A program made the position numbers and the translations under genes. A model generated the notes under the pieces. It did no database searches. It saw nothing but the letters and a program-made list of their open reading frames with translations, and was not told the origin of the DNA. A stretch of DNA of 35,148 nt. Source: Amoebophrya sp. AT5.2. Taxonomy: Eukaryota; Sar; Dinophyceae; Syndiniales; Amoebophryaceae. The DNA is taken from positions 1 to 35,148 of the forward strand of contig RXOD01003945.1 in the NCBI GenBank assembly GCA_005223375.1, in the 5' to 3' direction. Shown one piece after another: positions 9,592 through 18,400 of the stretch. The stretch's first letter is position 1. Each line of letters starts with the position of its first letter.

Positions 9592-10812
9592 ATGGCGCAA
9601 TCCACCGGAAGCACTCGGCGCAGCCGGAACAACCGCGCGGCGCGCAAGCAGCGACAGCGGCTGATGAACAGCAGCGTCGACGGTTGGAACAAGATCGAGG
9701 AGATCGAACTATCTTCAGACAACGACCCTGCCTGCTCGTCCGCTTCCTCCGTCTCGGATTCCCCGTCCACCTCGGGAAAACCGGCGCACCGCGTCTCAGC
9801 CTCGGCCGGGGTCACGACCGCGGAGAATTGGGAGGAATCGACGTCGTCCACGACCCGCAATAACACGAAAGCCGCCTCCTCCCACCAGCACCTCCGCAAG
9901 AACAAAAAGGCCATCGACCGCAACGCGGACCTGGGTCCCCTGCACGGCGGGCGCTACGCGGCGGCGGGGCTGCTGGGACTGTGCGCGGTGGCAGTGTTCC
10001 TCAGCGTGTACACGATTTTGGACGCGGTGCTGTTCGCGACGCCCGCTTCGGTGGATGGAAAGTTTGAATCCCACTTCTTCCGCACGCCCCGCGCTGCAGG
10101 GGAGGAGACCGTGAACGGCTCCGGAGGGACGGCAAACCGGTCCCTGCTTGCCAAAAAGCCGAGCGACGTCGCAGAACGGTTCGCAACGTCCTGGGCGAAC
10201 TTCTGGCAGCGGGGACAACAACAGCGGACGAAGGCGGCCGCGGGAGCCGAGACGGCGCCGCAGCCGGCTAACAAGCCGGTGGCGTTTTTGCAGCGCCGAG
10301 ATGTCGATGCTGAGGTGGTGAAAGGTGCGGTCTTCGAGGAGATTGTGGAAGCCAAAGCGGTCGAAGCCGCGAAGGCCGGCAAAGCGTTTCTCGGGCGCCG
10401 CAGCGCTTCCGCTTCTTCTGCTGCCGCAGCTCCTGCTGCGACGGACAAGAAGAAGAACAAGCCCGCGACCGTAGGCCAGTTGAGCGCTCGGGAATCTTCC
10501 TCGCAGTCCCTCTTGGCCCGCGGTTCCGCGTTCGCCTGGTCCTTTCTGTCGACGGGTGCTGGCATGCTGTTGCCTGCGGCAGGAACAGGACGCGGAACGT
10601 TGCCGAAGGCCGCAAGAACGCCGCTACTGGCAGTGAGGCCGGGACTCGGTGCCGCTTCCTCCTCTCCGAGTTCCGCGTTGCTGTCACAGTCGAAAGAGAA
10701 GGCGACCGCAATTGGAGTGCAAGTAATGTATTCAGAGGGTCGGGCGGAGGAGTGCGACGAGGATTGCGCGCCTTCGGCTACGAGACAGAGCAAGGCTTCG
10801 CTACAGCACTAG
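9592..10812 (+). CDS. Single-span membrane protein, unknown family
   Basis: A 406-residue open frame from ATG (MAQSTGSTRRSRNNRAARKQ) to TAG. The longer open frame starts at TTG and was trimmed. The first 120 residues are basic then Ser-rich and polar. One strongly hydrophobic segment, about residues 122-148 (AAGLLGLCAVAVFLSVYTIL), follows a basic stretch and has no signal peptide before it, so a signal-anchor (type II) topology is likely. The rest is Ala-, Ser-, Lys- and Gly-rich with no recognised fold. The 3' end is uncertain: a donor at CAA|GTAATG (10724/10725) could join in phase to an acceptor near 11026 (CCGCAG|GCGCAG), replacing the tail with a short Cys-containing end (EEVYDERWCKRGGARCGRDA). 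The next gene downstream (12281) has a similar plan: basic N-terminus, polar stretch, one membrane span. Confidence 0.6.
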   Translation: MAQSTGSTRRSRNNRAARKQRQRLMNSSVDGWNKIEEIELSSDNDPACSSASSVSDSPSTSGKPAHRVSASAGVTTAENWEESTSSTTRNNTKAASSHQHLRKNKKAIDRNADLGPLHGGRYAAAGLLGLCAVAVFLSVYTILDAVLFATPASVDGKFESHFFRTPRAAGEETVNGSGGTANRSLLAKKPSDVAERFATSWANFWQRGQQQRTKAAAGAETAPQPANKPVAFLQRRDVDAEVVKGAVFEEIVEAKAVEAAKAGKAFLGRRSASASSAAAAPAATDKKKNKPATVGQLSARESSSQSLLARGSAFAWSFLSTGAGMLLPAAGTGRGTLPKAARTPLLAVRPGLGAASSSPSSALLSQSKEKATAIGVQVMYSEGRAEECDEDCAPSATRQSKASLQH

Positions 10813-12280
10813 GTACAGACGCTGACTGCAAGCAACGCAGAAGTCCTCGAGCTACTAGAGCGCAATATACGGAACAACAAGGCTGCAGCTGGTGCTGGTG
10901 TACTAACTTTGTTTTGATAAAAACGGGCGGGCAATCTGGTATTTTCTCTGATAAAAATATGAACGAGGCTTTCAATTTCATAGACTCGGCTGCCCCACTA
11001 CAGTTCTTGTTCTTTTTCCTCCGCAGGCGCAGCCTGAAGAGGTCTACGATGAAAGATGGTGCAAGCGTGGCGGTGCACGTTGTGGCAGAGATGCATAGAG
11101 AAATTATGTGGGAGTTGGCACGATATGAGTACCTAATTGAAGATTTGCTTTGAAACTGAAATAAGGATATAAATTCATGATCATGAACGACAACGAAGAC
11201 GAACTTGATTCAAGCGAGATCTGTGATGTAACTGTGAAAGTAAATCGGAATCAAAATCGACTTCGACGATCAGACGCATTTTCAGCATACCCAGCATCCA
11301 TGTTGAAACGATACACACTAACTACGAAACATTTTTCCCTTCGTGCTGCTTATAATATATTTTTTGACTCCACGACCCAGGTCAAGAAATTTTCTGAATC
11401 TCAGTGTCGGTCGGCTGCTCACCTCTCTGGGGACAGACCTACCGACACCACTCGAGTGGTACTAGAACCAACATCAATTCGCGCAGACATCAAACCACGC
11501 ATCAAGCCTATCTAATGAACGAATTCAGCATGATCAAAGGTCCGTCAACAGGATTCTATGTTGGCCGCCTTCCGCGTAGAAAGAAGGAGCGAGTCACTGG
11601 ATGCCCGCCATGTTGAAGAATTCCGTGTCGCTGCTCTTCTGTTCGTAGCCAAGCCATCAATTGTCGGTTGCGAATCTGAATCGAAAGTGCTAGTGCAGTC
11701 GTGTTGTCCTCAAGAAGTACGCCCTCGCTCGAGCTTAATATCGGTGTCGTCACGTCGCCAGCAAACGTTAATGTTAAACAGCTACAGTCGTCCAACTTTC
11801 GGTTTCGTCGTAAAAGCGTACTTCTCTGGACGTTTACTTTCTTTGTGCCGAGCTTTATTTAAGTACTATATGGATGCCGAAGCTGCAAGTAAGTTGGTTC
11901 TTCGATCATCGATCGCCTACTTACTGCGGTATTCGTGCTGCTATACATAGATTGATAGCTATCGTGTTAGTTTGGTCTGAAAGAAAGAAAGAAAAGCAAT
12001 AGCTTACGGTAAGTAGACACGTATAGTGCAATAGCAAGTGCAGCATCTTGTTGAAGCATACCATCACGACAACGACCGCTGCATCTTTCTTTGTGACGTA
12101 GACCCTCGTGGAACATCTGGCGTTTTGAAAGTCACTTCACTTTTCCCTCAGGTGGCGACGGCTTTTTCGTTTTCCTCACTTTATTGCGCGAAGCGTTGCT
12201 CTCCTATTTCGCTACTGTTTGTTTCGTACCCCCCGCATTTTTACCGCATCGGCTCCCGAGGTTGTAACTTTTGGATCCTC
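10813..12280. other. Spacer with a weak open frame and a likely 5' leader
   Basis: Apart from the doubtful frame at 11177-11515 this stretch is AT-rich and shows no gene. A short AAAG repeat lies at about 11981-11994. A pyrimidine tract with acceptor (CTTTTCCCTCAG, ending 12151) lies 129 bases before the ATG at 12281 and could end a 5' leader intron or accept a spliced leader. The + strand segment 11027-11098 could be a terminal exon of the 9592 gene. Confidence 0.35.
11177..11515 (+). CDS. Doubtful small open frame
   Basis: A 112-residue frame from ATG (MIMNDNEDELDSSEICDVTV). The composition is mixed and protein-like, without the Ser/Ala runs typical of the neighbours, and the local DNA is AT-richer. 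No domain, membrane segment or homologue recognised. It could be chance, or a fragment of something transferred. Confidence 0.2.
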   Translation: MIMNDNEDELDSSEICDVTVKVNRNQNRLRRSDAFSAYPASMLKRYTLTTKHFSLRAAYNIFFDSTTQVKKFSESQCRSAAHLSGDRPTDTTRVVLEPTSIRADIKPRIKPI

Positions 12281-13177
12281 ATGCCAAGCGTCAACAACTT
12301 TGCGTCGAACCGCCGGGCACGCAGGCGCGGCCAGCCGTCGGACCAAGGCCAAATGCGACGCGGCGAAGACCACCAGGACGGGGCAGGTCCAGGTCCGTCT
12401 CTGCCAACTGACGACGAGCAGGTGTCGGCGGCCGATCAGGGTGCAGCCTCGGCGGAGCTGCCCATCGCAGCGTCGTCTACTACATCGAGTACACCTACAC
12501 GGTCACCAGGACGAGCTGCAAGAACAAATGCACCCGAAGATCATGATGAAGCCGCCGGTCCACCTCCGGTTCCAGCTTCCGCGGAGGACGAGACGATGAT
12601 TGCCGACGCCCACGATGTTGGAAAAAGCACAACCGCGACGGGTGGTGAAGAGCTCGTCACCCCCGGACGAACTGCTCGTGGCAAGAATTCGAAGGACGGT
12701 CACGAGAACGCGGAGGAGAGCAAAAGGAGGGCGGCGGAAGCAGAGAAGAACGAGAGGACAAACAAAGCACAATCAAGTGCACCTCGACCGAGGTCGGCTC
12801 TCTTCCTCTTCGTCTGCAGATCTTTGGCGTGCTGCATGACGGGGTTGTGTGTTGCCCTGTTCCTGCTCTTGATACTTATACTTTATTTCGACGTCGAAAC
12901 AATAGAAATGGATGAACGAAATTTGGATACGAATTCCGAGGAAATCAAGAGGGCGATGAATTTGGATTCGCCATTGCTACCGACATCGAGTCGGTTTCGC
13001 AGCAAGGGCTGCCCGGCCGTAAAGGCGAAGGAGCCGGTTGTTCCTTCGGAGCTGGCGGGGATGAAAGAAATTGATTTTTTGTGGAACTACTTCTACGACG
13101 AGGACGAGGACAATGAGGCGGAGCTCTTCAGAAACAGAGTGCTCGCGCGGAGGCCGCGGGATCGGGGGCGGCGGTAG
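12281..13177 (+). CDS. Single-span membrane protein, unknown family
   Basis: A 298-residue frame from ATG (MPSVNNFASNRRARRRGQPS) to TAG; the longer open frame starts at GTG (12038) and covers what is probably leader or intron. A basic N-terminus is followed by about 150 polar residues rich in Ala, Ser, Glu and Thr. Then comes one long hydrophobic segment at about 173-203 (LFLFVCRSLACCMTGLCVAL followed by FLLLILILYF) flanked by basic residues on the N side. A shorter acidic and basic tail follows, with an acidic patch DEDEDNEAE and a basic end (RRPRDRGRR). No signal peptide and no known domain. The plan resembles the 9592 product, which hints at a divergent pair, but no residue-level similarity is clear. 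Confidence 0.6.
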   Translation: MPSVNNFASNRRARRRGQPSDQGQMRRGEDHQDGAGPGPSLPTDDEQVSAADQGAASAELPIAASSTTSSTPTRSPGRAARTNAPEDHDEAAGPPPVPASAEDETMIADAHDVGKSTTATGGEELVTPGRTARGKNSKDGHENAEESKRRAAEAEKNERTNKAQSSAPRPRSALFLFVCRSLACCMTGLCVALFLLLILILYFDVETIEMDERNLDTNSEEIKRAMNLDSPLLPTSSRFRSKGCPAVKAKEPVVPSELAGMKEIDFLWNYFYDEDEDNEAELFRNRVLARRPRDRGRR

Positions 13178-13991
13178 GGCAATGTGACAGAATAAACAAA
13201 TGGCAATGCGAGTGCTGAGAACTTGAATAGAAGTGATACGGTTGGTTTGACTCTCGAATCAATCAATGAACACATTCGTACTGAAAACGAGTGACTTCGA
13301 CAAGAAATCTATTGAATCATTGTGGAGCATTTTTCCCCGAGTGCCAGTGAAATAAACCCAAAAAGAAAATTACGACATGGAGAAAATTATAGGTGAAAGC
13401 GTGTTATAGTTATTTTTTCGCGTTGATTGATTTTTCATATTCAGAAGCTGGCTTGTTCTTTTCGATCTATTTCGTGACACACAGTGTTTCTTCTGCGTCA
13501 GAGGGCGGAGGAGGTCTTCGTGTAAGAAAGTAAGTTCGCTACCACTACGGCGACAGCACTCCTTGTGCTTCGTCGCCCACTCGGACCGGATCCTGCTTTG
13601 GAGCGACCGACCAGAGGGACGAGCGCATCGGGCGAAAGCGTGCGATTTAGAGTGGTGTGGGCTTAGTACCGACAGTGCATGAGCTTAAGCATGTAGTGCT
13701 CTAGCTCTACTGATGAAGACGATTCGCTGCAGCGAAAATGAACGCCAACGAATACGAACTGGAATGAATCAAAGTTGTGTCTCTCGAATGAGTTAGTCCT
13801 GCGCAGGAACTGTCACACAGGCAGACAGGAGCGAGAACAGTTCTGCTACGTCTTCCCCGAGGTCGAGCTGCATTCATCAGATTCATAAAGGTTTTCGACG
13901 GTCTTCTTGATACAACTAACGTGAACCAGGGTACGGTTACCTCTTTCATCGTTCTGTTGTACGCTGCCTCGGCGAGCGCCTCAGCGGCAAC
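13178..13991. other. Intergenic spacer
   Basis: AT-rich, with no supported gene. The minus-strand frame at 13707-14012 overlaps the start of the next gene and looks like a shadow. Confidence 0.4.
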
Positions 13992-16663
13992 ATGTCGGCC
14001 AGCGAGGCTCAATCTTCGTCGCGGCCGCAGACGGCGGAGTGGGTGCCGCTCGGGCTCCGGTGCGGACTGGATCTTGTTTACAAGGATGACGCCGTGGCAA
14101 CGCTGTTTGCCAATCTTAGCGGCCCTTCCGTGTCCTCGAGCAGTTCATCGTCTTCTTCGAGCGCCAAATTCGTAGAGGAATCAGAGTTCTTCAGGGAGTG
14201 CTGCGGAATCGACGCGAAAGCAATGCACAGGGACGAGTTGGAAAAAGGAAGTCTGCTGGCGCCTATAAGTAAGCGGCGGATCATCCCTCTCTGTCTCTTT
14301 CTCTTTGTAAAACGGATGAACCTACCCATGTTCGAAATATCGGGGCGGGAATCTCAATAAATTTATTATAACACCGCGCACGGGACGGCGCCTCTTCCAC
14401 AAGGCGCCGTGGACGCAAGCAGAAGCACTTCGTCGGGAGACCGTCGCAACACGGCCAATGGCCGTACACCACAATCATGACGGGCAGCGACACTGATTGC
14501 AACAGTGGACCACAACGCACGAACACCTCACTACCTGAGCCCGGCACTGCCTCCCTGGATGCCTGCGGGCTCAACGCCGGTCGGCCGCGTTTTACCACAT
14601 ATGGAGGGGCTTCTTCCGTCGCCGCTGTGGCGTGGTTTCCAAATACTTGTATCTCCCGGAGACGCTACAGCGTTCGGGGCCGGCGGCGCCTCCCACCGGA
14701 AGGATTCGCAACCCTGCTCGCTGCGCCCCCGGTCCTTCCATAGGCCGCCGGCGGAGCTCTGGCGGGAGCGTTCCGCTCGCGGAGTACTCCATGGCGGACG
14801 TACCGCGCACGAGATGACGCCGCTACCACAAGGCGGCGTAGACCCAGCGTCTCCTTGCTCACTCACCTCCACGCTCGCAGCTGCGCCGCTTGTCTACGCG
14901 TGTCTGCGCCCCTCTATGTCTATCTGCACGCACCGATGCCGCTGTCCTCTTGGACATTTCAGGGCATGCCGCTCCACACAACTGCCCTACCATCGGCGTT
15001 GTGCGGCTGCTAATGGTTTGCCCACCTACAAGGACGCTATTGCGCCATCTGTCTATGCATGTGCCCCGCTCTTTTCGCCTGGGACATTCACTACAGCCGT
15101 TCCGTCGCGTTACCATACGCCGGAAGTACTTGCTGCTCTTGTTCGCCCCCGCCGACGGCTGTGTGAGATCACTTGTTCGCGGGGCACATACTTTACGTGC
15201 TTGGTCCTTGTCGATCACCGCGAGGAATTGCCATATTCCATTGATGGCGACACTAGCAGTCTTTTAGGACTGGCCATCGCGCCCAACTCATGCCGGTTGC
15301 TGCCATTCCAACCGCGTTGCACGCGTCCACGGTGTAGGTGACCTACAATTCACTGTCGTATGATGAATAAATTTATTAGCGAGCATCTATCACTATCATC
15401 TCATACATAGGCATAGAGCATAGATACTCTTTGCTTTCTATTTCAGTTTCACGCCCACCAGCGCTGGTCCGAGTAGCACGAATTGGGTAAATCAAAATCA
15501 TCATTGTCATCACGTTCTAGTACAAGCGCTTCAACAGCACCAGCCGGAAAACATGTGTGCAATGAATCGAATTAATCCGCCAGATGACTGCGCCCGCGAA
15601 GCCATGCGGGATTTTCACTCAGGGAATCTTGCGTTTACGCACGGCTCTGGATTCGCGCCGCCTTCCGCAAATTTCGCCGCTTCGCTCCTCGCCTTCCTCC
15701 TGAAGCTCACCACAAGAGGAAGATCACGCCAAAGTATTTTTACATACTAACTTGTAGGAATGCGCAAAAAAAAAAAATGATGCAAGTTTATACCTTCTTG
15801 TCATGGTCATACATAGCTATGGTGCTTGCAGTGAAGCTGAAGAAGAACAGATCTGTGCTGATTGGTAAAGCCCCCAACTCGACATGTTGATGTCGATTCT
15901 ACGATCATTCAACTACAAGGTGATTTCCAGGGGGACCTGCCTTTGCAGCAAGAAGTTTTTGTTGCGTTTCGCGACGCTTTGCTAGTTGCGTACCGGGAGG
16001 AAGTCCTGACGAAACGAGAGTGCGAGATGCTGACAACGTTTGCGTCATCGACCCTGTTCGCGCACTTCAAGCTCTACCAGTACGTCCTCGCATATGCGCG
16101 GGAACGAATGGTATCTATGAATAAATGATCATGTTGAATTATTATACAACTAGAACAACCACAACGTGAACGTACGGAAGGAACTACAACTGGTTCTTGC
16201 GCTTGATGCAGTTCGTGCTTTGCCTCTTGCACGATGTTTTTACCTCCCTACTGTTTTGATCCCGTGCTTCCTCAAGGTGACGCGTGCTGCGGATGTGCAC
16301 CTCGAGTTTTTTCGTGGTGCGCACCTACCAGTGCCTCGTCCCGCAGGTGAATCGTGGGTACGTGTGGGCGGCCCTTCAGCAGGTAATGCGACGGCTGCGA
16401 CAACCTCCGAGGGCGGGCTGCAACAACCACCGGCGGAGGTGGGGGACACTGCAGGGGACGGCGCCGTAGAGGTAGAAACTGCACAGGGTGGAGCAGTGGA
16501 AGACGAGCAAAACAAAATGCCGCCAGTGGAACCCGGAACTGTGCCACTACCGAATGCTGCGCACGAGCGCGCGATTCAACGAGAAAGAAGTGAAATACAG
16601 AGGCGCGCCGATAAGATGCTAGCCTTTATTGAGGAAGAAAAAGAAAAGGCGGCGCTCAACTGA
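13992..16663 (+). CDS. Unknown multi-exon gene
   Basis: Proposed exons 13992-14268, 15521-15733, 15920-16110 and 16347-16382, with a final exon starting at about 16439 or 16487 and ending 16663. Donors are GTAAGC, GTATTT, GTATCT and GTAATG; acceptors are TTCTAG, TACAAG, CCGCAG and GAG or CAG. Phases agree at each join (1, 1, 0, 0). The first exon starts MSASEAQSS, then WVPLGLRCGLDLVYKDD and a run of ten Ser. Later exons give INPPDDCAREAMRDFHSG, FVAFRDALLVAYREEVLTK, LYQYVLAYARERM and VNRGYVWAALQQ, with an acidic and basic tail that is helical (HERAIQRERSEIQRRADK). The middle looks like a helical fold, but I do not recognise the family. The last two joins are the least certain; reading straight through the tail is an alternative. 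The first intron is 1252 bases and holds the hairpin pair described separately. Confidence 0.5.
14375..14418 (+). ncRNA. Hairpin unit A (possible structured RNA or repeat)
   Basis: CCGCGCACG is followed by a hairpin: ACGGCGCC (14385-14392) pairs with GGCGCCGT (14403-14410), plus a T-A pair, around a loop containing CCACA. The same arrangement recurs at 14803-14845 with a stem change matched on both sides. It could be an RNA structure in the intron or the end of a repeat. Confidence 0.4.
14803..14845 (+). ncRNA. Hairpin unit B (possible structured RNA or repeat)
   Basis: CCGCGCACG is followed by ACGCCGC (14817-14823), which pairs with GCGGCGT (14833-14839) around a loop with CCACA. Compared with unit A, a G-C stem pair has become C-G, so both arms changed together, and the stem is shorter. 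Confidence 0.4.
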
Positions 16664-18400
16664 CGGGCTACGCATAAGCTTAGACAAAGTCACGCTCGCG
16701 ACTATCTAAGACTAACTTGATGCAGATCGATGAATAAGTCTTAGGTTCAAGATGAAGGCACCTGCCTTGTTCGAGTCACTTCTACGGGAGTTAGATGTTG
16801 ACGCTGGGGGCAGGATTGCCGGGGGCACGGCAACATTCCCGGGGTAACTTTGCTGGGGGCGCGGCTTGATTCGATTCCTGGCTTTCCTGCACTTTTTTCG
16901 ATTATTGTACTGTAAATTCCGAGGAGCAGCTAGTGCTGTGCCTGTGTTCACTCTCTCCAGCAAGCATCGGTCATTCTCGTCACTGTCAAACTGGATGATT
17001 TGTATTTGCTTCTTCCAAGTATGGCCATGGTCCACAAGGAAGTGAGGCAGTAAAGCAAAATATTCGTCGGTCGCAGCAAATTTGTCGGAAAGTCGAAGAC
17101 TCCGTGGAACAATGAATTCGGAATGAAGCACGTCGTTGCACGACCACGAAGCACGAGCGCAGCGTAATCGTAGAACTTTTCTCAATGATGCGTCCGCGTC
17201 GGCATCTCTTTGTCAGCTTTCCGTCATGCTTGTCCTCGCGTGGTGATCAACAATTCCGTCAATGCCGTAGGAAAGGCCTATAAATATTTCATACTATGTG
17301 TGTAAGAAAAAGAAAGTAGCATCATCATCCATGTTCTTCACTCATCTTGCTCATCATCCGCCCCGCACAGGAGCCTCGGCCTTCGACTTTCCCCCCGGCA
17401 ATGGCGAAAGTTAGAACAAAGTAAACATAAGCCCCGGTCTCAGTATCTTGTTGCTTCTCAAAAAGTGTATCATAAGTCCACATGTACCATACCCACCATG
17501 TATTACAATTCGCGCGTCGACCTTGCGCGCACACCAGTTTTTCGACCTTTCGCTTTTTTTTTTTACCCCGAGCAGGGTAAATCATCATCGTCATGTCTGT
17601 TATGATAAAATGCTTTGCTTCTTTCGTTTCGGAGGACCTCTTCGCCTTTTAGTATTAGTTCCAGTCCGTCGAACTCTACTACGTACTGAACCTACGTACA
17701 AGACAGGAGCGGGCCCGGATCAGGATTCCGCATTTGTTTCATCGTACTGGTACTCATGCCACGGATTCTGCTCCTTAGTTTTCGGTTTTCACGATGTCGC
17801 ACTCCGGGAGAATAATAAGTGACGCAACCGAGGTTGAGGTAACCTTGCTATTAATTAATTTATAGTAAACCTCCATGACCTACATAATATTAGTTCCGCT
17901 TCCAACTACGTCCATGTCCACCGGAAGTTGCTTCATCGGATTCAGAGCCATTAAATAGCTCGGCGTGCATCGACCTCATCCTGCTCTATTTGTTTCTGCA
18001 TCTGCATATCCCTTTGTAACCACTATCACATCGTCTGCTGTGTTGCAGTCGGCACAGAACAGGAACTCACGCGGCGGCACAGCAGCGGCCACCGAATCGC
18101 ATTCATTCTGTCTCACTCAGCGTATCACATTTCACAACATCAACGTCATACGCTAGTAGCTAGTGTATGCGTTTACGTACGTAATATACTCATACATTCG
18201 TAGATACGTAGCCGGTTCTGACGAGCCTCTACGTCTATAACCCTAATACAATACTAATGTGCAGTCGCAGTGTCTGAGTTTCATCAAGACAAGCTGGAGA
18301 ACCAACTCCCATGAATTTTGTACTGCATTGAATCGCACTGAGAAGAGAAGGCAGGTGGCGAAGAAATCGAGACTCGAAGGGGTTGCATCGCAAAGCGATC
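16664..18400. other. Intergenic spacer with a weak minus-strand frame
   Basis: The minus-strand frame over 16712-17185 has no ATG at its start (TTG), though part of it (DKFAATDEYFALLPHFLVDH) reads like protein; it may be a decayed gene or chance. A 10-base inverted repeat with a 3-base loop lies at 18147-18169 (CATACGCTAG / CTAGTGTATG, one G-T pair). ACTAATGTGCAG (18253-18264) is a possible acceptor for the next gene's leader. Confidence 0.35.

Larger units (their letters stand above)
14269..15520 (+). other. Large first intron of the 13992 gene, carrying repeats
   Basis: GTAAGC at the start and TTCTAG at the end. It contains the two related hairpins at 14375-14418 and 14803-14845. The long open frame at 14505-15341 starts at GTG, has a composition unlike the neighbouring proteins (Pro, Arg, Cys, Ser, Thr) and no domain; I treat it as non-coding. 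The intron may include an inserted element bounded by the hairpin units. Confidence 0.45.

Noticed and set aside
9796..10793. Minus-strand open frames opposite the 9592 gene
   Set aside because: Shadows of a GC-rich coding exon; no ordered domain or better start.
14505..15341. Long open frame of 278 codons on the + strand
   Set aside because: Starts at GTG, composition unlike neighbouring proteins, no domain, and lies wholly inside an intron that is well supported by phase.
16712..17185. Minus-strand open frame of 157 codons
   Set aside because: No ATG at its start and no family; kept only as a remark because part of it reads like protein.
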